Below, piece by piece: positions 1 through 8,380 of a stretch of DNA of 64,000 nt. Both the position numbers and the translations under genes were made by a program. The notes under the pieces are model-generated. The model saw nothing but the letters and a program-made list of their open reading frames with translations, did not search any database and was not told where the DNA came from. Source of the stretch: Paenibacillus_D tarimensis_A (GTDB taxonomy: Bacteria > Bacillota > Bacilli > Paenibacillales > Paenibacillaceae); assembly GCA_041281825.1 (NCBI GenBank), contig CP166298.1:5456001-5520000 (forward strand), given 5' to 3'. Positions within the stretch are counted from its first letter, which is position 1. Every line of letters begins with the position of its first letter.

Positions 1-631
1 AACTAAGAATATCAGTTGTAACCCGATTCAAATTCTGAGAACCGTCGATTGTTTGTAAAATGCCCCTCTTTTGATAAAACTCAACAAGTTTATTGGTAAG
101 TTCCTTGTTTACTCTTAATCGCTCGATAACAGTTTCCTCCTTGTCATCTTCGCGTTGAACTAAAGGCTCTTTGCAGGAATCACATATGTCATTCACTTTA
201 GGAGGATTATGAACAATGTGATAGGGACTGCCGCAACCCAAGCATACCCTTCTACCAGTCAACCGTTCAACAAGAATGTCTTCACTAACATGAATAAAGA
301 ATACATGATTAATTTTCATTGCATGAGCGTCTAAATATTCTTCTAAGGCATTAGCTTGGATTTCATTTCTTGGAAATCCGTCTAGCAAAAAACCATCGTG
401 ACAATCTGGTTGATTCAAGCGTTGAAGAGCAATTCCAATCGTAACTTCATCAGGAACCAATTCGCCCTTGCTCATATAATCCTTAGCCAATATTCCTAAC
501 TCACTTTTTTCTTTGTACGCGGCTCTGAACAAATCACCTGTGGAAATGTGAGGTATACTTTGATGTTCCGCAATAATCTTAGATTGGGTACCTTTACCTA
601 CTCCGGGCAAACCTAGCATAATAATGTTCAT
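1..631 (-). CDS. adk: Adenylate kinase-like protein (C-terminus cut by window edge)
   Basis: Converts AMP plus ATP to two ADP in the cytoplasm. About 210 of an expected ~214 residues are inside the window; the frame is open to base 2. The P-loop is GLPGVGKGT, followed by the AMP-binding region, DGFPRN and the LTGRRVC segment. The lid has a four-Cys zinc pattern (CLGC and CDSC). ATG at 631 is preceded by GGAAGGGG. It is a close paralogue of the gene at 16832-17476, so the array holds two adk-like cassettes besides the presumed housekeeping gene elsewhere. A nucleoside monophosphate kinase of different specificity is possible. Confidence 0.9.
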   Translation of the reverse strand, partial: MNIIMLGLPGVGKGTQSKIIAEHQSIPHISTGDLFRAAYKEKSELGILAKDYMSKGELVPDEVTIGIALQRLNQPDCHDGFLLDGFPRNEIQANALEEYLDAHAMKINHVFFIHVSEDILVERLTGRRVCLGCGSPYHIVHNPPKVNDICDSCKEPLVQREDDKEETVIERLRVNKELTNKLVEFYQKRGILQTIDGSQNLNRVTTDILS

Positions 632-710
632 TGGCAGACCCCTTCCGCATTATCAGATGGTATAAGTATACTGTATCTCCTGCTATTTCCGAAATAACTA
701 TCAGCGTAAA

Positions 711-788
711 CTGCCCGTTTTAGCGGAGTCAGGCCGCCGATCAAATTCAACTGCGGCCTTATTGCTCTTGTTTTTCGTTAGCGCAGAG
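711..788. repeat. Cassette repeat unit (complete)
   Basis: Left box CTGCCCGTTTTAGCGGAG begins at 711. Arms AGGCCGC (731-737) and GCGGCCT (753-759) can form a hairpin. Right box TTCGTTAGCGCAGAG ends just before the stop codon of the acetyltransferase at 791. LB and RB here and below mean these two conserved boxes; both carry GTTAGC-type cores in the same orientation. Confidence 0.85.
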
Positions 789-790
789 GA

Positions 791-1258
791 TTATAGAATA
801 TACTCAGCGTATACTTCACCTGAGGGATGGGTATTTCCAGTTTCAATAAAATTGAGTGATGAGTATAGATTTTTAGCAATTACGTTTTCAGGTTTATATG
901 TAAGTTCAACGACCCTGGCCTTCCCATGAGGAGATGCTTTAGCAAATTCTATAGCTTTTACCATAGCTTCTTTACCATAACCTTTGCCTTGAAATCGCCG
1001 ATCAATCATGAATTTGAATACTCCATAACTGCTGTACTCAAAGTTGCCATCTCCATCATCATAATACATACTTATAAAGCCAACCATTTCCTCATCTTTA
1101 TAAATCGCAAATGTAATAATAACCTGCCCCTCTTTTGAGGCAATATAAGCTTCAGCGAGTGCATGTTGATTGGATGAAATAAACCGTTTCTGTTCCTCCG
1201 TAACTTGCAGCTCAATACATTCAATAAAATTGTCCCAAGTTATTTCTCTAAACTCCAA
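791..1258 (-). CDS. GNAT N-acetyltransferase, BltD/spermidine acetyltransferase-like
   Basis: Predicted acetyl-CoA dependent N-acetyltransferase of about 155 residues. The acetyl-CoA pyrophosphate-binding loop is RRFQGKGYGKEAM; the N-terminal stretch (ITWDNFIECIELQVTEEQ) resembles BltD/PaiA diamine acetyltransferases. The frame extends to 1279, but a TTG at 1258 preceded by AGGGGGG is the better start. It is a single-gene cassette between a full repeat and an isolated left box. The polyamine substrate is inferred from similarity only. Confidence 0.85.
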   Translation of the reverse strand: MEFREITWDNFIECIELQVTEEQKRFISSNQHALAEAYIASKEGQVIITFAIYKDEEMVGFISMYYDDGDGNFEYSSYGVFKFMIDRRFQGKGYGKEAMVKAIEFAKASPHGKARVVELTYKPENVIAKNLYSSLNFIETGNTHPSGEVYAEYIL

Positions 1259-1343
1259 TCCCCATACCCCCCTAAACAAGTATTAATTGTTGATATACTA
1301 CCAAATTCAGGATGCAGCATCAACAATATTTTGTTGAGCAAAA

Positions 1344-1360
1344 CTGCCCGTTAGCTTAAT
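1344..1360. repeat. Isolated left box of the cassette repeat
   Basis: CTGCCCGTTAGCTTAAT stands alone without hairpin arms or right box; the remnant SDR gene begins 9 bp on. It looks like a truncated unit. Confidence 0.7.
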
Positions 1361-1368
1361 GCTTTTCC

Positions 1369-1695
1369 TTAAGAAGTTAAGACTCTTTTGACAATTTTTT
1401 TCGCAACATCCTCTGCATACTTTAAAGAACCTGTTTCTTTAACTTCCCTAAAGAAAGGTGATATTGGCAGCATATTTAATGCCGCTTTCGAGGCGCAATA
1501 TACGCTCATACCAGCTACTGCTTGCTGGAATAGTGAGATTGGAGCTATTTTCACAGTCGTTTTGGATGGCTAGTTCTAATATAGTATCATTATTATTCTT
1601 GGCTAAAGAAATAATAGATGATTACGCTTAATAAGTTGTTTATAGATCTTGAAGCCTAATCCACGTGTCGTACCTGTTACAATAAATGCTTTCAT
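1369..1695 (-). pseudogene. Short-chain dehydrogenase/reductase, internally deleted
   Basis: From ATG at 1695 the frame encodes an SDR N-terminus with the Rossmann glycine motif TGTTRGLG, then hits a TAG about 30 codons in. The same frame resumes downstream and contains YCASKAAL, the SDR YxxxK active-site motif, ending at 1369. Only about 110 codons remain of a usual ~240, so the middle of the Rossmann fold is gone. Non-functional remnant of an NAD(P)-dependent oxidoreductase. Confidence 0.8.
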
Positions 1696-1802
1696 AATAC
1701 ATCACTTTCATCTAGCTATCCTAAGGATTCCTAAGCAATTAAAGTATTCAATGGTCCACGGAATCCTTTATGCACAGAACTCTGCCTATATACGGAACAA
1801 AA

Positions 1803-1822
1803 GGCTGCCACGCGGCAGCCCT
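1803..1822. repeat. Cassette repeat remnant (hairpin only)
   Basis: GGCTGCC (1803-1809) and GGCAGCC (1814-1820) are the class-1 arms. No recognisable GTTAGC box flanks them. Confidence 0.55.
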
Positions 1823-1891
1823 TTCGTTATTGATTCTTCCCTTCCTGGACTACTACCCGCGGGCCGATTGTTAAAAAGCTTTACGGCTTCT

Positions 1892-2353
1892 TTAGAATGG
1901 CTTAAGGATCATAAGCACGGTTATGGCAATCATCAGCAGCTGTGACGCCGTCTCGATCGGTATGATCTTTTTCATCAATCGACCGAGCTCGGCGGGTAAT
2001 TCATCCCCTTTGCTTTGACTTATAGATACAATCTCCATGATCTTTTTCATGCGCGGCCCGATCAATCCTTCGATCGTGGCGACCATGAGCAGCGATAAAA
2101 GGATCGATATATTTAGCCACATTTGGGACAACCCCATCTTGGTTATGATCATAAGCCAAACCCCGGTAATAATAAGTACGGCTCCGCCAATTTTAGGCAG
2201 GATGGAAATCTTGTTCGTTACATCAAAAGCAAAGCGCAACTGGCCGGCGGTTCTAGCGGGCCTTCGAATGAAGGGTACCACGAAAGCGGGACCGATTACC
2301 GCGATAGAAGCCAATATATGAAAAACGAGGAGCCATCCAAACAAACTGATCAT
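1892..2353 (-). CDS. DUF2269-like integral membrane protein
   Basis: 153 residues with about four hydrophobic segments (near residues 1-24, 50-70, 78-100 and 132-150), matching the size and pattern of DUF2269 membrane proteins of unknown function. It lies 15 bp downstream of the broken NAD(P)-binding oxidoreductase on the same strand and may be its operon partner. RBS GGAG lies 11 bp before ATG at 2353. No catalytic motif is visible. Confidence 0.7.
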   Translation of the reverse strand: MISLFGWLLVFHILASIAVIGPAFVVPFIRRPARTAGQLRFAFDVTNKISILPKIGGAVLIITGVWLMIITKMGLSQMWLNISILLSLLMVATIEGLIGPRMKKIMEIVSISQSKGDELPAELGRLMKKIIPIETASQLLMIAITVLMILKPF

Positions 2354-2368
2354 CCCCCTTCTTGCTCC

Positions 2369-3099
2369 TTAGCTCACCGGAATATCGCTTTGATAGGCGA
2401 GACCGACCCTTTTTCTCTTAAAAGGCCCTCCGAGCTCGATATGGTCCAGCATGCATTTCACGACATCATCATAAGCAACATCCAGCTCTTGAAGCCGGCT
2501 GAACAAGTAACCGGCTATATCGGCCTCGGAAAATTCCTTGATCGTCTTCGGAATTGATATGGGCAAGGTTTCCGTTGTCACATGCAGATGAACCGACGCC
2601 GGAGGATTTATCGAATCAATCATAGTTCCCGGACACATAATTGACCAATCGAGCTCAGACTGTAGGAGTCGTTCAAAATTCCGGTTGTGATTTTTATACG
2701 CCGGCGGGAAGCCGGGCAGATTGTTGCCAATGAGGTCAGTATATGGAATATCCAGCAGGCCGGCACCTCCCATTACCCATACCCTCCCGGAAAACTAGGG
2801 TGGATTTCACATTGGCTTATAATGTTATCAACGAGACGAACGAACTCATCTCCTTGACCTGCATGGCCGGCAGCAATAATAGCGGCGTCTTGATGCGAGA
2901 GCGCCTCGCCGACGCTTACTGGGTTTATGATATCGTCCACGACCACCTTCACATGTTTTGCTGAACACTCTCCTTGCTGTTCATAAAACTTCTCGGAGTT
3001 TCGCACGAATGCTGTCATTTCATGTCCCATTTTACCCCCTTGCTCCAGCGCTCTTCTTCCCGTATTTCCTGTTGCTCCGAAAACAATAATTTTCATCAT
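2369..3099 (-). pseudogene. NAD(P)-binding oxidoreductase (NmrA/YwnB-like), frameshifted
   Basis: The N-terminal half (from 3099) begins with a Rossmann motif, VFGATGNTGRRALEQG. The frame breaks at about 2775 in a run of G residues around CCGGGAGGG. The other frame continues directly with the expected C-terminal half, including CPGTMID. Together they give about 243 residues, normal for atypical SDR/NAD(P)H-binding proteins. A one-base indel explains the split. The gene lies downstream of an HxlR regulator with a matching operator at each promoter. Confidence 0.8.
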
Positions 3100-3202
3100 T
3101 TTTTCCTCCTTTTATAAATGACTCCCGATAGTTCATCTCTGGATTGACTCAAGCTTAGCATGGTTTAAAAATCTTGATAAGAACCCACTTTAATGTAGGG
3201 TC

Positions 3203-3218
3203 CTTACTTAAAAGTAAG
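3203..3218. promoter_or_regulatory. Candidate HxlR operator upstream of the oxidoreductase
   Basis: CTTACTT-AA-AAGTAAG has perfect 7-bp arms about 100 bp upstream of the oxidoreductase start. A near-identical site lies before hxlR (3713-3728), so both genes are probably controlled by the same regulator. Confidence 0.6.
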
Positions 3219-3287
3219 CATTAAGCAGAAAGGGTTATCCATGTTGGTCCACGGCGAAAATCGTAAAGGAAGATTGACTGTAAATAG

Positions 3288-3323
3288 CAAAAGCTGCCAG
3301 GGAAAATCCCGTGGCAGCTTTTG
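3288..3323. terminator. Bidirectional-type terminator after hxlR
   Basis: CAAAAGCTGCCA (3288-3299) pairs perfectly with TGGCAGCTTTTG (3312-3323), and GGG/CCC extends the stem. T-rich on both strands. The GCTGCC arms resemble the cassette hairpins, but the boxes are missing. Confidence 0.7.
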
Positions 3324-3365
3324 TTATGAGTCCTTGAATTAGTGTGCAAATGAATTGAACCAGCT

Positions 3366-3698
3366 TTAAGAAGCAGAATCTTCATATTTCCGTTTATTAT
3401 GGTTTTCTCCCCAAGCACACATGACTTCGGCTACAGGAATCAATGTTTTGCCATATTCACTAAGGGAATATTCTACTTTTGGAGGGACGGTTGGGTAGAC
3501 CGTTCTATCGATTATACCCTCTCGTTCCAAGTCCCGTAGATGTTGTGAAAGCATTTTTTGAGATACATCAGGTATAAGCTTTTCCAGATCGTTGAATCGC
3601 TTATTGGATTGTATCAAATGCCATAAAATCATTGGTTTCCATTTGCCGCCTAGAACATGAATGATTGTCTCCACTGGACATTCAAGCTGATGAATCAT
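3366..3698 (-). CDS. HxlR-family winged-helix transcriptional regulator
   Basis: 110 residues, typical HxlR length. The core GGKWKPMILWHL, the QKMLSQHLRDLEREGIIDR recognition helix and the YPTVPPKVEYSLSEYGKTL wing are all canonical. ATG at 3698 follows AAGGGGATG. Such regulators respond to oxidative or electrophile stress and commonly control adjacent oxidoreductases; here the broken NAD(P)-binding gene lies downstream with its own operator. An inverted repeat at 3713-3728 overlapping the start region suggests autoregulation. Confidence 0.9.
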   Translation of the reverse strand: MIHQLECPVETIIHVLGGKWKPMILWHLIQSNKRFNDLEKLIPDVSQKMLSQHLRDLEREGIIDRTVYPTVPPKVEYSLSEYGKTLIPVAEVMCAWGENHNKRKYEDSAS

Positions 3699-3712
3699 TG
3701 ATAAATCATCCC

Positions 3713-3728
3713 CTTACCTTTAAGTAAG
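3713..3728. promoter_or_regulatory. Candidate HxlR autoregulatory operator
   Basis: CTTACCT-TT-AAGTAAG, 6 of 7 arm positions matched, just upstream of the hxlR start. It nearly duplicates the site at 3203-3218. A further related half-site (ATTACCTTAAAGTA) follows at about 3732. Confidence 0.6.
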
Positions 3729-3788
3729 TTCATTACCTTAAAGTATACACTTAACAAAATTTTACAGGTTATTTGCAATCCGGTCAAC

Positions 3789-4145
3789 AAAAATAAACGA
3801 ATTTCTTTTCGGATACCAGACGTTCCAGAGGAATACCGCGACGCAATCGACTTTTGGAAAATGCAGCAGATGGTGCCGGTGATTGGAGCGAAGGCGGGCG
3901 CTTGGGCGAATTACACCATTCTCGAGGAGCTAGGTGAATCCGCAACGAACGCTTATCGGTTGCGAAGATTGAACGAGGCTATGAGACTGGGGGTTAATCG
4001 CCTCCTCCTCCGCCGTCGCAGCCGCCATCGGAGTTTTCGGAGTCTGTATATGCGACCGGAGAAACGCCGTCCCTCCCGCGTCTACAGAAATTATGGCGGG
4101 TCTTCGGAGCCGTCATCGAAGAAATTACGCCCCACCCGATCATGA
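3789..4145 (+). pseudogene. Unrecognised plus-strand gene remnant
   Basis: An open plus-strand frame reads RIPDVPEEYRDAIDFWKMQQ and on through ATNAYRLRRLNEAMRLG, which looks like real protein. It then turns into low-complexity Arg-rich sequence, and another frame (WRVFGAVIEEITPHPIMINH) looks better, implying a frameshift near 3990. No start with an RBS and no family I recognise. GC is higher than in neighbours, suggesting a foreign fragment. Confidence 0.4.
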
Positions 4146-4185
4146 TAAATCATTTCGACCGGCTGAAATCGCGTCTTTTATTCAA

Positions 4186-4210
4186 CTATCGTTCCACGTT
4201 AGCGGAATGA
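4186..4210. repeat. Isolated right box of the cassette repeat
   Basis: CTATCGTTCCACGTTAGCGG with AATGA following; no hairpin or left box. It precedes the 3' end of the SRPBCC gene, the usual RB position. Confidence 0.65.
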
Positions 4211-4228
4211 GCAATATAACTTGAATTA

Positions 4229-4657
4229 TTAAAACTTACGTTTATGATAGGGGATACCATCGCCATCTTCACAGTAGGATTTAAGACTATAAAGGAAAAT
4301 AGCCCAGTTGTAGTTACAGGAGCGATAAAATGGCGTTACTTCTTTCCAGTTCGTATGACGCAAAGTAATAAAAGACTTCCCGTTCTTCTCTTCAATATCA
4401 AAGGAAATAATCGTACCAATCCATTCTGGATCTGAATCTGTACACTGCCAAACGACTTTTTTATTAGTGATCAATTCCTCTATTCTCATCTTAGTTATGT
4501 CATTGCTGCCGAATCGAAATTCATTAATAAAGCCAATCTGATTATTAATAATGAGTTCATTGGTCCATATTTCTGACAGTCCCTCAGCGGTGGTTAAAGT
4601 TTCATACACCTTCGACGCTGGAGCATGTACGGTTTGCAAGTGCTCGATATTTGCCAT
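4229..4657 (-). CDS. SRPBCC/AHSA1-like lipid-binding fold protein
   Basis: 142 residues. N-terminal IEHLQTVHAPASKVYETLTT and the central GLSEIWT are typical of START-like Activator-of-Hsp90-ATPase-homologue proteins, which bind hydrophobic ligands in a helix-grip cavity. AAAGGAG precedes the ATG at 4657. Single-gene cassette bounded by an RB on its 3' side and a repeat at 4771 on its 5' side. Ligand unknown. Confidence 0.85.
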   Translation of the reverse strand: MANIEHLQTVHAPASKVYETLTTAEGLSEIWTNELIINNQIGFINEFRFGSNDITKMRIEELITNKKVVWQCTDSDPEWIGTIISFDIEEKNGKSFITLRHTNWKEVTPFYRSCNYNWAIFLYSLKSYCEDGDGIPYHKRKF

Positions 4658-4770
4658 GCCTTACTCCTTTCTAACTGCAATAATTTATGTTTGATGCTTA
4701 TGATAACATATGATGAATATAATAGTTTCTTTTGGATTGCTATGTTGCAGTTATTGCAATTATTTGCTCA

Positions 4771-4820
4771 ACTATCCTGCCAAATAGCTTAATGAGGTTA
4801 TTGGCCGGCAGCCTCATTTT
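4771..4820. repeat. Cassette repeat unit (left box and hairpin)
   Basis: Left box ACTATCCTGCCAAATAGCTT at 4771. Arms AATGAGG and CCTCATT enclose GGCCGGC. No clear right box before the next stop at 4831. Confidence 0.7.
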
Positions 4821-4830
4821 GTAAAATCAC

Positions 4831-5064
4831 CTAATTGCTTTTGTCCTCATATCCCCAACGTTCCAAAAGCCATCCGTATTCAGTGATATCGTTCTCATCT
4901 AAACGTCCCAATTTCATCTTCGCAAGAAGGAAGAATTCATTGCGACCTGTGTATTCAAATTCCTTGTATATCTCCTGGTTCTTTTTATGAAAAAGGTGAA
5001 TCCGTTCTGTAAATTCGTAATATGGCACCGTCCCTTGTTTCCATTCCAAAAATGATTGATACAA
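4831..5064 (-). CDS. Small hypothetical protein, possibly a 5'-truncated remnant
   Basis: 77 residues if started at the TTG at 5064; rich in aromatic and charged residues (for example EYGWLLERWGYED at the C-terminus). No good RBS lies before that TTG, and the frame continues upstream to a stop without a better start, so this may be the 3' end of a longer gene. Family not recognised. Confidence 0.4.
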   Translation of the reverse strand: MYQSFLEWKQGTVPYYEFTERIHLFHKKNQEIYKEFEYTGRNEFFLLAKMKLGRLDENDITEYGWLLERWGYEDKSN

Positions 5065-5164
5065 GGGCTCTGTTGTGAGATCACACGATCTCGGTCGGCC
5101 TCGATGCGGTTAGGTGAATGGATATGTCGATCTAGTGATTCTATCAATGAAGTAGATACGACTA

Positions 5165-5542
5165 TTATTCGAGATTGGTAATTGCGTTACGTACTTTCTT
5201 TTCAAGTTCTTCGTCTCTATTTTTTGGTGGATAGTAAGCCAAAAGCAGGTGTTCAACTTCGAAAATCTGAACTTCATATTGTTTTTCACGGGCGTTTTGT
5301 TCAAGTGATTTTCTATTTTCTTTTACCTCTGAGGCATTTTTCAAGACAGAAACCTTCAAACGTGCTCTTCCGTTTATTTCTATCTCGAAGAAATCTTCAG
5401 CCATATTATCGGTATATTTTACTTCCAGGCCTTCTGCTTCTAATACCTGCATGATTTGTCCATGACCAAAGCCACCGCCGCCGCAAGCTGTAAGTACGAC
5501 AACTAGAAACGTAAGAATGGTGTAAATTAATGTTTTTCTCAA
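5165..5542 (-). CDS. Putative lipoprotein, family shared with 55352-55753
   Basis: 125 residues. The signal peptide ends in a lipobox (LTAC, cysteine about residue 20), so the protein is probably anchored to the outer face of the membrane. The start is TTG at 5542 after GTAGGGGGAA. A second array gene at 55352-55753 has the same layout: lipobox, a QVL-type segment, an EGL stretch and a C-terminal EEL/KKxxxAI helix. Function unknown. Confidence 0.75.
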   Translation of the reverse strand: MRKTLIYTILTFLVVVLTACGGGGFGHGQIMQVLEAEGLEVKYTDNMAEDFFEIEINGRARLKVSVLKNASEVKENRKSLEQNAREKQYEVQIFEVEHLLLAYYPPKNRDEELEKKVRNAITNLE

Positions 5543-5755
5543 AGTGTTCCCCCTACAACATTATACAAAATATATTTTTCTTTTTTCCTAGTGGAAATGA
5601 GTATATCATTGCTTATCAGCAGAACAATTCTGCGAGCATTTTTTCATTAGGTCACTTCTATTTATTAAAAGGTAATCCCCTGATCCCGATTGTTGAGTAG
5701 GCTGCCATGATGCCGGCTGCCTGGCCTGTAGTCGTGGGAGCTCATTTTGCGGTTC

Positions 5756-6475
5756 CTAGAATGTGATTTCAACTAGCTGATCTCCAGTGTAGAAATACTG
5801 TCGCTCGGTTCCTTCCTCACGCACTTTTCCAATTAGGATTTGGTAACTATCATTTACGTTCGTCAATCGAGCAAATTGAAGATTGTCTTCCTGAATCGCC
5901 GATTGACTTATCGCCACAGCGGACTCCATTCGCCCAGTTACTCTCACGATTTCGATGTTTGGGAAATTCAGATGTGCCCCCTCGAAACTGGCGACCAGTT
6001 CCTTTGTTCCATCTCTGTCGAGATCCACCATTTGAGGACGACCGATCGTTTCGAACGACACAAGTTTATTTTCCATGTTTAACCCCAAAACATCCCACAA
6101 GGTAAGGTCTGTACCTACCCCACCGATAAGCTTAATATCGCCAAAATCCCCTTTCAATTCCTGAATTCTAACGGTTTTCGCGTCATAGAAATTGTTAAGA
6201 ACGTAATAATTGCCCCTGTGTTTGATTAGGCTATGATTACCACCAGACGTGTCTTCATATACAATGACCGCCGTATTCCCTACGCTTACCTTTTTAGCAA
6301 CCGTCCAATCTTCGTCGGGAGCTTTTGATTGAAGCTCTTTTGTGGTCTTTTGAACAAAGGAAAGCTTTTTAATGTCCTGCTTGTGCAAACTATTTGTAGT
6401 GGGTTGACCTGAGTTTTCGTTTGCACATCCTGACAAAGCCAACAAAACAGCCAATTGAACCAAAAAACTTTTCAT
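5756..6475 (-). CDS. Putative lipoprotein with a calcium-loop-like motif
   Basis: 239 residues. Signal peptide with lipobox LSGC (Cys17). A central beta-rich region contains VDLDRDGTKELVASFEG, which resembles FG-GAP/EF-hand-like calcium loops of beta-propeller blades, but only one repeat is visible. AAAGGAGTG lies about 16 bp before ATG at 6475. Likely an extracellular membrane-anchored protein; no enzymatic motif seen. Confidence 0.65.
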   Translation of the reverse strand: MKSFLVQLAVLLALSGCANENSGQPTTNSLHKQDIKKLSFVQKTTKELQSKAPDEDWTVAKKVSVGNTAVIVYEDTSGGNHSLIKHRGNYYVLNNFYDAKTVRIQELKGDFGDIKLIGGVGTDLTLWDVLGLNMENKLVSFETIGRPQMVDLDRDGTKELVASFEGAHLNFPNIEIVRVTGRMESAVAISQSAIQEDNLQFARLTNVNDSYQILIGKVREEGTERQYFYTGDQLVEITF

Positions 6476-6659
6476 ATTCAGACGTGTGTCACTCCTTTAA
6501 TCTAATCAGTATATGTAGACGAGATTAAAATATAAAGAGTTGTCGTTAACACACTGGTAATATTCCCCATCACTTGAATGGCTTGATTGGCGATGATGCT
6601 CCTTTGGAGTAAGAGGGCAATTGATGGCACATTGTGTGCTCGTTATTCTATATACAGAT

Positions 6660-6821
6660 TTAACGTGCAAAAGCTAAATAACAAACGAAGAGTAAAGCTC
6701 CGAAAGTTACAGACGTAGCAAAAATGAGTAGCGAAGTATTCTCTCTGTTTATTAAAGCACGGAATGTGTTTAAGAAGAGCAACATAAATAAAAATGGCAA
6801 TACGGTAAATAAAATATCCAT
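6660..6821 (-). CDS. Small two-helix membrane protein
   Basis: 53 residues starting MDILFTVLPFLFMLLFL; two hydrophobic helices separated by a short charged loop (RALINREN). ATG at 6821 is preceded by a strong GGAGGA. The frame extends upstream, but that part overlaps the HTH remnant and is not credible coding sequence. Function unknown. Confidence 0.6.
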   Translation of the reverse strand: MDILFTVLPFLFMLLFLNTFRALINRENTSLLIFATSVTFGALLFVCYLAFAR

Positions 6822-6903
6822 AATCTGTCCTCCATCAAGGTTTATTTTGATGTCAATCCACTCAAACTGCCTGCCCGTAGTCATAAGCGGGGTAGACATG
6901 TTT

Positions 6904-7127
6904 TCACATGCTCCAAAAATCGTCTTGCTTGATATTCGGATCAATTTTCCGAAGGGCTGCTACAATTTTCTTCATCGTCCGGCCGCTCGGTATATGATCT
7001 TTCTTGTTGCCAATTTGCTTATCGTGAATTTGTTTAGTTTCGTTTCTTCGACAACCCATTTTTGAGAAATCCCCTTTTTATCGAGCCACTTCCCGAAGGC
7101 TGTACGATCTTTACCTAGTCCAAACAT
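6904..7127 (-). pseudogene. Small XRE-type helix-turn-helix regulator, frameshifted
   Basis: From ATG at 7127 (RBS AGAGGTGAT) the frame gives MFGLGKDRTAFGKWLDKKG and a recognition segment (TISKLAT). It then shifts near 7006; the other frame supplies KDHIPSGRTMKKIVAALRKI and ends with DDFWSM at 6904. Combined length about 74 residues. A small indel around GGCAACAAG breaks it. Confidence 0.65.
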
Positions 7128-7258
7128 GACCAATCACCTCTAAATCTAGCTTGGTCAATTTTTCGGAATAATAGTCACTAAAAAGTGTAATAAAAGGTTT
7201 TTGTATTATATTGTTGAATTGATATAAAAGGAGAGGTTCGGATTAGAATGGGAGGTTA

Positions 7259-7339
7259 ATGATGTTGAAAGCTACAGGTATTGTTAGAAAAGTGGACGAG
7301 CTTGGCCGCGTTGATGTCGGATTCACAACTTGCTCATGA
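7259..7339 (+). pseudogene. Truncated AbrB-family regulator (N-terminus only)
   Basis: Plus-strand ATG after a strong GGGAGGTTA encodes MMLKATGIVRKVDELGRV, the start of the AbrB swapped-hairpin DNA-binding domain, which normally continues VIPxELR. Homology stops at GRV; the frame then runs into the neighbouring acetyltransferase cassette and ends at 7339. The breakpoint at about 7312 marks a deletion or insertion junction. Confidence 0.7.
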
Positions 7340-7854
7340 TTTGGTAATGGACTCATATTCAGATCTTAATATCGACATAATGTAAAGAGATTCGAACTTG
7401 TTATCGTTTTTCAAGCATTCCCTTAGGGTTCCTTCTAGTGAAAATCCTTCGGACTCATAAACGTATTTCGCGCGACTATTGCTGACTTTTACATTTAACC
7501 ATAACCGTTTTGCTCTGAGTTCTTCAAATGCCCACTTCTTAATCAATCTAAGGGCTTTTTTGCCGATCCCCTTCCCTTTATCATCAACCACTAACCTCAT
7601 GAATTCAATACTTTGGTTTGTAGACCTGCAATAATAATAAACCCAACAGGTTGATTCGTTAATCGATTCTCAATGATCAAATGTGCAATGTCCACATTCT
7701 TTAAAGCGCTCTCGTGCTTCCCTTTTTCCCAAGGGATTATATATTGTTTATTCTCGTCTTTCGACTCCAGGCTAAGAACATATGCCAAGTCATTCTGGTT
7801 CGTATAACGAAGGCAAATTTTCGGAGATTGTTTAAAAATAATAGATGCATGCAT
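7334..7854 (-). pseudogene. GNAT N-acetyltransferase (RimJ/RimL type), frameshifted
   Basis: The N-terminal half starts MHASIIFKQSPKICLRYTNQ at 7854; the frame breaks at about 7600. The other frame continues with EFMRLVVDDKGKGIGKKALR, which contains the acetyl-CoA loop, then NVKVSNSRAKYVYESEGF. A single indel near 7600 explains this. About 173 codons in total, normal for the family. GGGAGGTGATC lies upstream of the start. Confidence 0.8.
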
Positions 7855-7894
7855 GGTTAAAATTAGATCACCTCCCAAATCCAGCCAATAGCCG

Positions 7895-8375
7895 CTAAAA
7901 ATAACACCTATAAAATTCCCTTCGTCTTTCTCCGCGTAACTGGGCGTAGATCTGTGTAGTTGATGCTTTCTCGTGGCCCAACATCCCTTGAATAAAATCC
8001 AACAGTGCACCGTTATCAAGCAAATGACAGGCATAGGTATGACGAACCGATGAGGGTACACGTTTACGGCAACCTCTCCACGAGTTGCGAGCTTCTTTAA
8101 ACAATGTTTTTAGCGATGTACCCTTCTTCGAATGCAAATCGAAAAAGGGATCTAACGAACCGAATGCGATGCCCTAAGCTGCTTGGCTTCAATCGTTCTG
8201 ACTGTTTCGCCAGATAATCCTTTAGCAAAGGTAGGGAGACTTCTTCGATTTCAAGGTTGCCAATTTCTCGGATCAGAACCTTTAACTGAAGGGAATATGC
8301 TTTCAAGGTATGCGGGCTAAACCCCAAAATGCGCTTATCAGCTTCATATAACATCCACAGATCCATCAATTTCAT
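7895..8375 (-). pseudogene. Tyrosine recombinase/integrase with the central region deleted
   Basis: From ATG at 8375 comes a SAM-like core-binding domain (residues 1-90; FSPHTLKAYSLQLKVLIRE), ending in EGYIAKN. The reading frame then jumps to a catalytic C-terminus with VRHTYACHLLDNGA, LGHEKASTTQIYAQL (tyrosine nucleophile present) and ERRREFY. Roughly 90-100 residues are missing, including the first catalytic Arg and the beta-hairpin Lys, and the frame is shifted near 8100. The His of the usual HxxR box appears to be Ser (SSVR). This is the only recombinase of this class in the window. A hairpin overlaps its RBS (8381-8430). Confidence 0.85.
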
Positions 8376-8380
8376 AACAT

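Noticed and set aside
3861..4145. Intact 94-residue plus-strand protein
   Set aside because: The second half is Arg-rich frame noise; a better protein-like frame lies one base away, so it is treated as a remnant.
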